A stretch of DNA of 64,000 bases from Halobacteriales archaeon QS_8_69_26 (lineage in GTDB: Archaea; Halobacteriota; Halobacteria; Halobacteriales; SW-7-71-33), in the NCBI GenBank assembly GCA_003023195.1, contig PXRX01000008.1:101191-165190 (forward strand), in the 5' to 3' direction. The position numbers and the translations under genes were made by a program. The notes beneath the pieces were generated by a model. That model saw only the letters and a list, made by a program, of their open reading frames with translations, was not told the origin of the DNA and searched no databases. Positions 26,982 through 35,290 of this stretch are shown here, in pieces; the first letter of the stretch is position 1, and each line of letters starts with the position of its first letter.

Positions 26982-27920
26982 CTAGTCCGCCGCCGCGGGC
27001 TGACCCCGCGCGGTCTGCTCGTAGTCGTCGAGCACGTCCCGGACCCACTCGACGGCGTCCTGGGCCGCCTTGCGACCGTCGATCTGCCCGACGCCCGGCT
27101 CGTAGTCGTTCTTGGCGATCTTGAAGAACTCGTCCCAGTCGAGGTCGTCCTCCCTGACCTCGTAGGTGCCGTCGTCGCGCTTCTCGATGCGCGGGTAGTC
27201 CGGGATCTCCAGGCCGTACTTCCTGGCCTTCGGGATGTAGGCGTTCAGGAAGGCGTTGCGGAGCTGGTCGTTGCTCATCTGCTTGAGCCCCACCTCGGCG
27301 GCGAACCCGTGGTGGGTCGACTGCTCGTCGGTCGGCCCGAAGAACTGGATGATCCGGGGCCACCACTCGTCGAAGGCCTCCTGGGTCATCTCCTGTTCCT
27401 TCCGGGAGCCGGTCATCAACTCGCGGAGGATGTCCTCGCCGTGCTTGACGTGAAAGCCCTCCTCGAAGCACACCTTGTCCATGGCGTGGGCGTACGGCTC
27501 CCAGGAGGTCGACTTGAGGGTGGCCTGCCGGCGCATCGCCGCGCCGTCGACGAAGAAGGCGATCATCGGCGTCTCGACGTACGAGTCCATCGGGTAGTGG
27601 AAGCAGTTGAGGAACTTCCCCTTTCCCTCTTCGAGTTCCCGCAGCATCTCCTCGCGGGTCTTGATCCCCAGGCTCTCGGCGGCCCGGTACAGCAACTGGC
27701 CGTGTCCGATCTCGTCCTGCACCTTCGCCGAGAAGGCCAGTTTCCGGTCCAGCGAGGGCGCCTGCCGGATGAACGGCCGCTCCAGGTACGCCCCCATTAT
27801 CTCGCTGTTGGCGTGGAACTGGATCATCCGGGTCGCCGCCTTCCGGTACTCCTCGGGCATGTCGTCCTTCGGGCTGAACTCCCGCGGTCCGGCCCGCTCC
27901 GTGACTGTCTCTACGTCCAT
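26982..27920 (-). CDS. paaA: Phenylacetyl-CoA epoxidase catalytic subunit PaaA
   Basis: A 312-residue diiron monooxygenase subunit that epoxidises the ring of phenylacetyl-CoA. The two E-x-x-H metal motifs are KVQDEIGHGQLLYRAAESLG (about 69-88) and CFEEGFHVKHGEDIL (about 150-164). A further helix near HANSEIMGAYLERP provides another Glu. It is the first gene of the operon paaA-paaB-paaC-paaD-zinc ribbon. The reductase PaaE and ligase PaaK are not in this window, so electron supply and CoA activation must be encoded elsewhere. Confidence 0.95.
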   Translation of the reverse strand: MDVETVTERAGPREFSPKDDMPEEYRKAATRMIQFHANSEIMGAYLERPFIRQAPSLDRKLAFSAKVQDEIGHGQLLYRAAESLGIKTREEMLRELEEGKGKFLNCFHYPMDSYVETPMIAFFVDGAAMRRQATLKSTSWEPYAHAMDKVCFEEGFHVKHGEDILRELMTGSRKEQEMTQEAFDEWWPRIIQFFGPTDEQSTHHGFAAEVGLKQMSNDQLRNAFLNAYIPKARKYGLEIPDYPRIEKRDDGTYEVREDDLDWDEFFKIAKNDYEPGVGQIDGRKAAQDAVEWVRDVLDDYEQTARGQPAAAD

Positions 27921-27961
27921 GTTCGTCCCCTAGATTCCGCCGCCACGGGCATACCGATTCA

Positions 27962-27990
27962 CCCGCCTATATGCGGGGTTTTTATACCCG
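27962..27990. promoter_or_regulatory. Palindrome and TATA region upstream of paaA
   Basis: CCCGCCTATATGCGGG (27962-27977) is an inverted repeat with 5-bp arms around a TATA-like core, next to a TTTTTATACCC stretch that reads TATAAAAA toward paaA. It is about 45-70 bp before the paaA ATG and may be the operon promoter with an operator, possibly bound by the divergent regulator. The remaining spacer up to 28232 (about 240 bp) shows nothing else I can support. Confidence 0.5.
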
Positions 27991-28232
27991 TCCGGCGCCT
28001 ACCGGGTTCCCATGACTCCGCCGAGGGGACCGATCCGGACCTGGATCGGGCGACGGGAAGGGATCCCGACGCCGGAGCCGATGGAGAATCCGACACCGGG
28101 CGGGAATAGAAGGGGCCGACCGGGGGCTTCCAGGGTTGATCCGTTAGCGAGGACCGGATCCCTGTCTTCGGACGAACCGGGTGCAGTACGGGACGGGAGT
28201 ACTCCACGAACTAGGATAGACGGTGATCGCCG

Positions 28233-29042
28233 GTGATAGCGGAGTGTCTCGTCGTCGAGTTCGCGGTCACGGGCGACGACTGTCCGCTGGCGGAGGCCGC
28301 CGCCGAGACCGGGGTCCGGATCGACGCACGCCCGCCACAGTTGCGGGCCGACGAGAACGCCCTCCTGCAGTTCTCGACCGCCGCCGCGGGAGCGGAGGCC
28401 GACCCGCCGCCGGGACGGATCGGGTACGACGAGGGGTCGGGACCGGACGGGGGCGACGCCGACCGGAACTGGATCGACCCGACCGCCGCGGAGGACTGGT
28501 CGGGCCGGGACCGGAGCGTCGACCCGGCGCGGTACGGCCCGGTCGCGGAGGCCCTGGACGCCGACGACCGGATCCGGTACCTCCACGCGGCCCGGTCGGG
28601 CGACCGGGTGAACTACCGGTGTCTCTCGAAGGAGCTCTGCGTCGTCCACGACCTGACCAACGCCGGATTCGTCGCGGAGGCCCTGGAGTACGACGCCGGT
28701 GCGGAGCGACACACCGGCGCGGTCGTCGGCTACGACGTGCTCCAGGGGGTCCTCGCGGCCGGTGCCGCCCACTCCGGTGACGGCGGCCGGGCGGGCATCA
28801 CCGTCGAGCGGATCCACCCGCTCGGTCCGGAGGACGACCAGCCGGTGGCGACCCGGTGGTCGATCACCCCCGCCCAGGAGGTGGCCATCCGGACGGCCCT
28901 GGAGATGGGCTACTTCTCGGTGCCCAGGGCGGCCGACGCCGGCGAGGTGGCCGCCGAACTGGGGATCAGCAAGTCCGCCTTCCTCGAACGGCTTCGCCGG
29001 GGCCAGCGGGCGCTCCTGGACCAGGTGTTCGGCCGGGCGTGA
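28233..29042 (+). CDS. Bacterio-opsin-activator-type HTH regulator
   Basis: A 269-residue haloarchaeal transcription regulator. The N-terminal about 200 residues form a Bat-like sensor region, and the C-terminus is a typical HTH_10 domain: SITPAQEVAIRTALEMGYFS, then EVAAELGISKSAFLERLRRG and RALLDQVF. It is divergent from paaA, so it probably controls the phenylacetate operon; position is the only evidence. It starts with GTG (the context before the conserved AECLVVEF stretch); another GTG ten bases upstream is in a different frame. Confidence 0.87.
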   Translation: MIAECLVVEFAVTGDDCPLAEAAAETGVRIDARPPQLRADENALLQFSTAAAGAEADPPPGRIGYDEGSGPDGGDADRNWIDPTAAEDWSGRDRSVDPARYGPVAEALDADDRIRYLHAARSGDRVNYRCLSKELCVVHDLTNAGFVAEALEYDAGAERHTGAVVGYDVLQGVLAAGAAHSGDGGRAGITVERIHPLGPEDDQPVATRWSITPAQEVAIRTALEMGYFSVPRAADAGEVAAELGISKSAFLERLRRGQRALLDQVFGRA

Positions 29043-29063
29043 CCGAACGTCGGGCCGGTCGCC

Positions 29064-29150
29064 ACGCCCTCCCCAGCCGACTCCCTCCCTCACTTCGTTC
29101 GGTCGGTCGTCCCTCGCGCGTTCCTCGCGCGCCGGGAGGACGTTCGGTGG
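29064..29150. repeat. Dispersed CCTCCCCAGCCG element, copy A
   Basis: Starts 22 bp after the regulator stop. It shares CCCTCCCCAGCCGACTCCCT and the block TCGTCCCTCGCGCGTTCCTC, followed by GCGCGCCGGG and GACGTTCGG, with the copy at about 51340. The middle differs: here it reads TCACTTCGTTCGGTCGG. Confidence 0.8.
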
Positions 29151-29187
29151 TGCGGATCACTCGGGACCTTCGGTGGGGCGGATCAGG
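29143..29187. repeat. 26-bp tandem repeat at the 3' end of the lipoprotein gene
   Basis: TTCGGTGG-TGCGGATCA recurs as TTCGGTGG-GGCGGATCA 26 bp later; the second copy includes the stop codon of the minus-strand lipoprotein gene. Two copies only, and degenerate. Confidence 0.6.
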
Positions 29188-30613
29188 CCTGCCGGTCGAC
29201 CCACGCCGCCAGGTCGTCGACGAGGTCCTCGGCCACGTTGTCGAAGAAGGTGTACCCGGCGTTCGTCGAGGGGCCCTGGCCTGGCTGGAGGAAGTGGTTC
29301 AGCGACGGGTACTCGTGGACCGTCGCCGCCGGCAGGGCCTCGCGCCACCGGTCGAGGTCCGCCTCGGGGTCGACCTGGTAGTCCCGGCCGCCCTGGAACA
29401 GCGCCAGCGGGCGCGAACGTCCCCGTGCGGTCGCCACCTGGTCGTAGGCCAGCAGGGTCCGCCACCATGCACCCGGGTAGTTCAGGACGAGTTCCCCGTC
29501 GGTGACGTCGCCGTCCTCGACCCGTTCGACCTCCTCGCGGACCGTCTCCAGGCGCGACTGGTCGTCCCCGTCCAGGTCGCCGTCCAGCGAGAGGACGTGC
29601 TCTACCTGTTCGACGACGAGCGTCGTCGCCGTGCGGGACGGGGCCGCCAGCATCGCGCCCCCCGCCACGTCCGGTGCCTGCTCCAGGATCCGGGGCGTTG
29701 CGGCCCCACCGAGACTGTGGCCGGCGACGAACGTCGCGTCGGCCCGGACCCCCTCGGCGGCCCCGAGCACCTCCGCCGCGGCGACGGCGTCGTCGACGAC
29801 CACCTCGTCGATGGTCTGGTCCGCCGGGGGCATCCGGCAGGCCCTGTTCTCCTTCTCGTAGCGCAGGACGGCGACCCCGCGGGTCGCCAGCCCCCAGGCG
29901 AGGTCCTGGAACGGCCGGTTGGGACCGACCGCCTGGTTCCGGTCGTGTGCGCCGCTCCCGTGGACGAGGACGACCCCCGGAACCGGTCCGTCCCCGGTCG
30001 GGACGGTCAGGGTGCCCGCGAGGGTGCAGTCGTCGTCCTCGACGGTCACCGACCGCTCCGAGAACGCCGCCCGGTCGGCGTAGGCCGGCGGTTCGTACTC
30101 CCCGGGCGGGAACCGGAGACCGATCACCTCGCCCCCGTCGTCGACGGTCACCCGGGCGTCGTGGTCCCGCCGGTCGAGCGACAGCGAGAGGACGACGACC
30201 CCGCCCGGCTCCCGGGTCGCGTCCGCGACCCCGCGGTAGGGACCCTTCTGTCCCACCAGCCCGAGCCAGGCGTTGGCCAGCTGGTTGGTCGTCAACTGCG
30301 GGCGGACCGACGGGGCCACCAGCTCCCGGGCACGCTCCCACTCACCGGCGTCCAGCCGTGCGATCAGGTCCCGGGCCGTCGCCTCGTAGTCCGGTTGCTC
30401 GGCCGTGGTCCGCTCCGTCGTCTCCTCGGTGGTCGTCTCCCCGGTGGTCGTGGGCCCCCGGGTCGTCGTGGTCGCCGTCGTCTCGGTCGTCGCGGTCGTT
30501 CCGGTCGTCGCCGTCGTCGCGTCGCCGTCCCCCTGACAGCCGGCGAGGAGGGCGGACCCGACCCCGGCGACCGTCGCCAGTAGCCGCCGACGCGTCGAGC
30601 GTTCGGGGACCAT
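29183..30613 (-). CDS. Lipoprotein alpha/beta hydrolase with N-terminal DUF3887-like domain
   Basis: A 476-residue secreted esterase-like protein. The N-terminus RSTRRRLLATVAGVGSALLAGC is a Tat-type signal ending in a lipobox; Cys would be lipidated. A Thr-rich linker (about 30-75) follows, then a DUF3887-like domain (about 75-180). The hydrolase domain has VVLVHGSGAHDRN (oxyanion region) and the nucleophile elbow VAGHSLGGAATP. The late acid and His are in FQGGRDYQVDPEADL and SLNHFLQPGQGPSTNAG. It is anchored outside the cell. ATG at 30613 was chosen because it starts just before the twin Arg. Confidence 0.9.
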   Translation of the reverse strand: MVPERSTRRRLLATVAGVGSALLAGCQGDGDATTATTGTTATTETTATTTTRGPTTTGETTTEETTERTTAEQPDYEATARDLIARLDAGEWERARELVAPSVRPQLTTNQLANAWLGLVGQKGPYRGVADATREPGGVVVLSLSLDRRDHDARVTVDDGGEVIGLRFPPGEYEPPAYADRAAFSERSVTVEDDDCTLAGTLTVPTGDGPVPGVVLVHGSGAHDRNQAVGPNRPFQDLAWGLATRGVAVLRYEKENRACRMPPADQTIDEVVVDDAVAAAEVLGAAEGVRADATFVAGHSLGGAATPRILEQAPDVAGGAMLAAPSRTATTLVVEQVEHVLSLDGDLDGDDQSRLETVREEVERVEDGDVTDGELVLNYPGAWWRTLLAYDQVATARGRSRPLALFQGGRDYQVDPEADLDRWREALPAATVHEYPSLNHFLQPGQGPSTNAGYTFFDNVAEDLVDDLAAWVDRQA

Positions 30614-30690
30614 CGTCCGGGGGCAGGGACGCCGGGACCGACGGTCTTTCGATCCGGCGACGGGGGTCACCGGTCGACCGAACCGCTCGA

Positions 30691-31077
30691 TCAGTCGCCC
30701 GTCTTGTAGACCCCGCGGGCGTCGGCGACGAGGGTGCCGTCCTCGCTGAAGACGTCGACGTCGACGGTGCCGACCTGGTCGCCGAACTTCACCACGTCGG
30801 CCTCGGCCCGCAGGTCGCCCGACCCCACTTCGTGGTAGTCGATCCGCATGTCGATAGTGGGGACCGGCTGGTCGGCCAGCGACACCAGCGCCGCCCCGCC
30901 GACGGTGTCCGCGAGCGTGAAGGTGACGCCGCCGTGGGCCATCAGCCGTTCGCTGTGCCAGGAGAGTTCGTCGCGCATCTCGATCCGGCCCTCGGCGTGG
31001 CCGTCCGCCGCCTCTGTGACCTCGACACCAAGGAGATCCGCGAAGGGCATCTCCTCGAAGAAGGATTCGATGTCCAT
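30691..31077 (-). CDS. PaaI-like hotdog-fold thioesterase
   Basis: A 128-residue hotdog-fold acyl-CoA thioesterase of the PaaI/YbgC type. Key residues lie in WHSERLMAHGGVTFTLADTV (about 40-59): the HGG motif with a downstream acidic residue, and the strand TIDMRIDYHEVGSG. PaaI family members remove CoA from blocked intermediates during phenylacetate degradation. Its place next to the paa cluster supports that role, though PaaI-like thioesterases are broadly used. Confidence 0.87.
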   Translation of the reverse strand: MDIESFFEEMPFADLLGVEVTEAADGHAEGRIEMRDELSWHSERLMAHGGVTFTLADTVGGAALVSLADQPVPTIDMRIDYHEVGSGDLRAEADVVKFGDQVGTVDVDVFSEDGTLVADARGVYKTGD

Positions 31078-31144
31078 GTCACCCGCTCCGGTGGCGACCG
31101 CAATAAAGGATCGACCTTCGCCACCCGGAGAACAGTTCCGACGG

Positions 31145-31325
31145 CAGGGAAGCCCCAGGGCGCGCGCCGTCGCGGCCGCCGAGCGCGAGGCGCGTAGCGC
31201 CTCGAAACCGCGAGCGGTGAACGAAGTGAACCGCGAGCCAGCGAGGCGGTCGCGACGAACCCGCGCGAGGGGCGAGTATCGCAGGGAGCGAAGCGACCGA
31301 GAAACGCAGACGGCTGGGGAGGATC
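31145..31325. repeat. Dispersed GC-rich hairpin region with CCTCCCCAGCCG element, copy C (reverse orientation)
   Basis: The 418-bp spacer between the thioesterase and enoyl-CoA hydratase genes contains several hairpins: GAGGCGCGTAGCGCCTC, and CGCGAGCGGTGAACGAAGTG with its complement GTGAACCGCGAG. It ends in CGGCTGGGGAGG (31311-31322), the reverse complement of the start of the copies at 29064 and 51340. The remaining 31326-31495 looks like promoter DNA for the hydratase gene. No gene is visible. Confidence 0.7.
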
Positions 31326-31495
31326 GAGGCTGCGGGTGGGAATGAAAGGGACCGGGGGCTTTCGAGTTCGTCGGGTGATCGTTCCGATATTTACTCGTCG
31401 GGGCTACCGGTGCTCAGGATCGAACCGCTCGACGACTCGATCCCCACCGATCGTCGACGCCCAGAGTTAACTGTCCGCGCCGGGAGGATCCGGAC

Positions 31496-32260
31496 ATGGA
31501 CGTCACTGACGAGGACGGCGTTCGCACCGTCACCTTCGACCGACCGGACGTGATGAACGCGATGAACACCGGGGTGGCGACCGAACTCGCCGACGCCATC
31601 GCGGGGACCGACCCGGAGTCCCACGACGCCGTGGTGATCACCGGCGAGGGCGACGCCTTCTCCGCCGGCGGGGACATCCAGGCGATGAAGGAGCGCGACG
31701 CCGAACCGCAGGTCGCCAAGGAACGGATCGACGCCAGTTTCGGTCGGATCGTCGAGGAGGCGATGACCGCGCGGGTCCCGGTCGTCGCGAAGGTCGACGG
31801 CGACGCCGTCGGCGCGGGACTGGCGGTCGTCGCCGTCTCCGACTTCGCCTACGCCGCCGAGTCGGCCACCTTCTCCTGTGCGTTCGTCCGGGTGGGGCTG
31901 GTCCCCGACACCGGTGGGACCTTCCTGCTCCCGAAACTCGTCGGCCTGCGGGAGGCCCGGCGACTGGCCTACACCGGCGAGTTCGTCTCGGCCGCCGAGG
32001 CCGCCGAGTTGGGCCTGGTCAACGAGGCGGTCCCCGAGGACGAACTGGACGAGGCCGTCGAGTCCCTCGTAGCGGAGTTCCGGGAGGGGCCCAGCCGGAC
32101 GGTCGGCCTGATGAAGCGGGCGATGAACGAGAACCTCGGCCGACGGTGGGACGAGGCGCTGGACCACGAGAACTTCGTCCAGGTGATGGCCTACAACTCC
32201 CCCGAACACGAGGAAGGGATCGACGCCTTCCTGGAGAAGCGCGACCCCGAGTGGGACTGA
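31496..32260 (+). CDS. Enoyl-CoA hydratase/isomerase family protein
   Basis: A 254-residue crotonase-fold enzyme. The oxyanion hole motifs are ITGEGDAFSAGGDIQAMKER (about 56-75) and VDGDAVGAGLAVVAVSDF (about 100-117). The position usually holding the first catalytic Glu reads GLVPDTGGTFLLPKLVG, with Asp, and AAEAAELGLVNEAVP follows. It could be a PaaG/PaaF type step in the phenylacetate pathway given the neighbours, or a beta-oxidation hydratase. The ATG opens directly into MDVTDEDGVRTVTFDRPD. Confidence 0.9.
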   Translation: MDVTDEDGVRTVTFDRPDVMNAMNTGVATELADAIAGTDPESHDAVVITGEGDAFSAGGDIQAMKERDAEPQVAKERIDASFGRIVEEAMTARVPVVAKVDGDAVGAGLAVVAVSDFAYAAESATFSCAFVRVGLVPDTGGTFLLPKLVGLREARRLAYTGEFVSAAEAAELGLVNEAVPEDELDEAVESLVAEFREGPSRTVGLMKRAMNENLGRRWDEALDHENFVQVMAYNSPEHEEGIDAFLEKRDPEWD

Positions 32261-32464
32261 TCGCCACCGGGAGCGACTCGCCGCCGACAGTCGGTCTCGA
32301 CCGCCCTGGCAGGACCCCCGAGTGCCGCCGTCCGCCCGATTTCTCCTCGTCGTCGTTCGTCCTCCGGTTCCACCCCTCTCCGAACGGTCGACTGGCCGTA
32401 CCTCTCCCGACCGGTCTGATCCCGAACGGCCGGTCGCCCGCCGGCCCGATCGGCGGTTTCGATC

Positions 32465-32567
32465 ACGATAGAACGCGGAATAAATACACGAACTTGGATA
32501 TATAGGAGTCATTTGACGGATCGGTATGCACAACTATTAATTGATCGCGCGTGAATTCCCGGTGTCC
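32465..32567 (+). promoter_or_regulatory. AT-rich promoter of the purine permease gene
   Basis: The spacer 32261-32567 is GC-rich up to 32464 and then becomes AT-rich. CTATTAATT (about 32533-32541) lies 25-30 bp before the ATG and fits a TATA box for a leaderless transcript; GGATATATAGG at about 32497 is a second candidate. No operator palindrome stands out. The first 200 bp hold nothing I can recognise. Confidence 0.5.
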
Positions 32568-34007
32568 ATGTCCACAGCATCGGACTGGCTCGAGGAACAG
32601 TTCGAACTCGAAGAACACGGGACGGACGTCCGAACGGAGGTGCTGGCGGGGCTGACGACCTTCCTGACGATGAGCTACATCGTGGTCGTGAACCCGGCGA
32701 TCCTGGCGGGTATCCCCGGCGAGAAGCCCGGGATCATCATCGACGGCGTCGGCGTCGGGGAGATGCGTGCGATGCTCGCGGTCGTCACCATCGTCTCGGC
32801 GGCGGCGGCCATCTTCGTGATGGCCTTCTACGCCAACCGGCCGTTCGGGCTTGCGCCCGGCCTGGGCCTGAACGCCTTCGTCGCGTTCACCGTCATCGGC
32901 GCCCTCGGGGTACCCTGGCAGACGGCTCTCGCCGCGGTCGTCGTCGAGGGGATCCTGTTCGTGGGGCTCACCTACGTCGGCGCCCGCGAGTACGTGATCA
33001 AGCTGTTCCCCGAGCCGGTCAAGTTCGCCGTCGGGGCGGGGATCGGCCTCTTCCTGGCGCTGATCGGGCTGGAGGCGATGAACGTCGTCGTCGCACACGG
33101 GGAGACGCTCGTCACGCTCGGCCCGGTGGCCTCCGATCCGGTCGCCGCACTGTCCGTTCTCGGCCTCTTCTTCACCCTCCTGCTGTACGCCCGCGGGGTT
33201 CCGGGAGCGATCATCCTGGGGATCCTCGGGACCACCGTCGCCGGGATGGTCGCGACGCTGGCCGGCCTGGTCGAACCGGGCGTGCTCGCCGCCGAGTTCG
33301 TCCGCAACGGCGGCTTCGACTTCTCGAAGTTCACCGGCGCGCAGTACGACGTCTCGCCGCTGGCCGGCGCGTTCATTGGCGGATTCGGCCAGGTCGAGAT
33401 AACGTCGTTCCTGCTTGTCGTGTTCACGCTCTTCTTCGTCGACTTCTCGGACACCGCCGGGACGCTGCTGGGCGTCTCGAACATCGCCGGCTTCCTCGAC
33501 GAGGAGGGGAACCTCCCCGACATCGACAAGCCGCTGATGGCCGACGCAATCGGGACCATCGTCGGGGGGATGCTCGGCACCACCACCGTTACCACCTACA
33601 TCGAGTCCGCGACGGGCGTCGAGGAGGGTGGCCGGACCGGCCTGACGGCCCTGGTCATCGGCCTCCTGTTCGTCGCCGCGCTGGCGCTCGTCCCCCTGGC
33701 GGCCGCGATCCCGCTGTACGCGTCCCACATCGCGCTGGTGATGGTCGGGCTGATCATGCTCAAGAGCGTCACCAGCGTCGACTGGGACGACGCCACCGAG
33801 GCCGTCCCCGCGGGCATGACCGCCATCATCATGCCGATGACCTTCTCCATCGCCTACGGCATCGCCGCCGGCATCGTCACCTACCCCATCGCGAAGGCCG
33901 CCAAGGGTGACGTCAGGTCGGTCAGCGCCGGGCAGTGGGCGCTCGCCCTCGCGTTCGTCGCCTACTTCGTCGTCCGCACCAGCGGCGTCCTCCAGGGCGG
34001 GATCTGA
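32568..34007 (+). CDS. NCS2-family purine permease (AzgA-like)
   Basis: A 479-residue membrane carrier of the nucleobase-cation symporter 2/AzgA family, with about 13-14 hydrophobic segments. Near the N-terminus, TEVLAGLTTFLTMSYIVVVN is the family signature, and the substrate-site helices contain NRPFGLAPGLGLNAFVAF and the pair FVDFSDTAGTLLGVSNIAGF and GGMLGTTTVTTYIESATGVE. It probably imports adenine, guanine or hypoxanthine with protons or sodium. ATG at 32568 was chosen over a TTG nine codons earlier because the acidic cytoplasmic leader and the family start follow it. Confidence 0.92.
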   Translation: MSTASDWLEEQFELEEHGTDVRTEVLAGLTTFLTMSYIVVVNPAILAGIPGEKPGIIIDGVGVGEMRAMLAVVTIVSAAAAIFVMAFYANRPFGLAPGLGLNAFVAFTVIGALGVPWQTALAAVVVEGILFVGLTYVGAREYVIKLFPEPVKFAVGAGIGLFLALIGLEAMNVVVAHGETLVTLGPVASDPVAALSVLGLFFTLLLYARGVPGAIILGILGTTVAGMVATLAGLVEPGVLAAEFVRNGGFDFSKFTGAQYDVSPLAGAFIGGFGQVEITSFLLVVFTLFFVDFSDTAGTLLGVSNIAGFLDEEGNLPDIDKPLMADAIGTIVGGMLGTTTVTTYIESATGVEEGGRTGLTALVIGLLFVAALALVPLAAAIPLYASHIALVMVGLIMLKSVTSVDWDDATEAVPAGMTAIIMPMTFSIAYGIAAGIVTYPIAKAAKGDVRSVSAGQWALALAFVAYFVVRTSGVLQGGI

Positions 34008-34083
34008 GGTCGGGATCGCTCCATCGGTTCCCGATCCGTCCCCTTCCCACTTCGCCTTCTCCCGATCCGTCTCGCTGCCGACG

Positions 34084-35283
34084 TCATCCGGGGATCGCCG
34101 GATCGCCCCGGAGGAACCGCTTGATGGCCCCCTCGACGGCGGGGCCGCGTTCTATCACGGCCTCGTGGCCGGCCCCGGGGAGGCACACGAACCGTCCGCC
34201 GGGGATCCCGCGGGCGGTCCGGCGGAAGCCCCGGAGCGAGAAGAACGGGTCCCGGTCGCCCCCGACCACCAGGGTCGGTACCGGGACGTCGGCCAGTCGG
34301 TCGCCGGCGTCGTGGTCGAGGCAGGCCCGGGCCGAGACCAGGAAGTCCTCGCGGGCCGTCGTCGGCGGGTCCAGCAGTCGGTCGTAGGCGGCCGCGGCGG
34401 CGCGCATCGCCCACCGCCGTGCTCCGGTCGCCAGCAGGTCACACGCGTCGCGGTATATCGCCCCGAGGTTCCCGGCGGCGGCCTGGCCGATCCACCCGTC
34501 GATCCGGCGGCGTCCCTCCTCGTCCAGGCGGTCCGCCCCGAGCAGAGAGACGGCCCGGCGGACCCGCCCGGGGTGGTCGGCCGCGAGATGAGTCACGACG
34601 AACCCGCCCATCGAGAGTCCGACGACGTCGGCGGCGCCGCCGGGGATCGCTCCGATCACCCGGGCGCAGTCCGCGGCCATCTTCCGGGTCGTCGCGCCCT
34701 GGTCGAGGCCGTGCGGACGACTGATCATGAACACCGGGCGGCGCTCCCCCGTCGGTCGGGGAGCGAGGAGCGACCGCCCGTCCCCGTCGACGGCAGTGGC
34801 CCCGGGGTCTTCGGCCTCGCCGCTTGCCGCCCGTTCGGACCGCTCTCCCCCGTCGCTGGTCGGTGGATCCGGCCACTCCCTCCTGTCGACGCCCGTGGGC
34901 AGGGAGTCCGCTCCCATGCCGACGTTCGTGGGACCGGCGTCCCCGCCGACGCTCCCGGGACCGGGGTTCCCGTCGGCGCTCCCGGGACCGGAGTCCCCGC
35001 CGCCCGTGGAGTCCGGTCTCTCACCCCTCTCCGCGCTCGCGGGGCCGGATCGCCCGCCCCGTCCGACGGACACGTACCGGCCGCAGTAGCCCGCCATGGC
35101 CCGGGCGAACGGCCACGCGTCGCCGACCCCCAGGAGGGCGTCGTTCAGCCCCGGGACGAGCACCAGGGGCGGGTGGCCGTCCTCGCTCGGCCGGGGGCCC
35201 ACCCGGACGTAGGGGTGGCCGCGGATCCGGCCGCTCCTGGCGGCGAGCGCACCGGCCCCGGTGGTGATGGTCCGTCGGATCAC
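34084..35283 (-). CDS. Alpha/beta hydrolase with a long low-complexity insertion
   Basis: A 399-residue hydrolase with normal early strand LVLVPGLNDALLG and nucleophile elbow ADVVGLSMGGFVV (Ser about 222), and late Asp and His in VGGDRDPFF and LPGAGHEAVIE. About 100 residues between the strand GRYVSVGR and PVFMISRPHGLDQG (roughly 75-175) are Gly/Asp/Pro-rich and unlike the fold. They include the 9-residue repeats GDSGPGSAD, GNPGPGSVG and GDAGPTNVG. Without the insert the protein would be a compact family member. Substrate unknown. Confidence 0.83.
   Translation of the reverse strand: MIRRTITTGAGALAARSGRIRGHPYVRVGPRPSEDGHPPLVLVPGLNDALLGVGDAWPFARAMAGYCGRYVSVGRGGRSGPASAERGERPDSTGGGDSGPGSADGNPGPGSVGGDAGPTNVGMGADSLPTGVDRREWPDPPTSDGGERSERAASGEAEDPGATAVDGDGRSLLAPRPTGERRPVFMISRPHGLDQGATTRKMAADCARVIGAIPGGAADVVGLSMGGFVVTHLAADHPGRVRRAVSLLGADRLDEEGRRRIDGWIGQAAAGNLGAIYRDACDLLATGARRWAMRAAAAAYDRLLDPPTTAREDFLVSARACLDHDAGDRLADVPVPTLVVGGDRDPFFSLRGFRRTARGIPGGRFVCLPGAGHEAVIERGPAVEGAIKRFLRGDPAIPG
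34921..35001. repeat. 27-bp in-frame tandem repeat inside the hydrolase gene
   Basis: Three 27-bp units (34921, 34948, 34975) each carry a GGGACCGG core and code for nine residues on the minus strand. They form the centre of the low-complexity insertion. Confidence 0.85.
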
Positions 35284-35290
35284 GCCCGGG

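Noticed and set aside
28012-28236. Possible short gene upstream of the Bat-type regulator
   Set aside because: It is 74 residues of basic, Pro/Gly-rich sequence, lies in the promoter spacer, and overlaps the regulator start.
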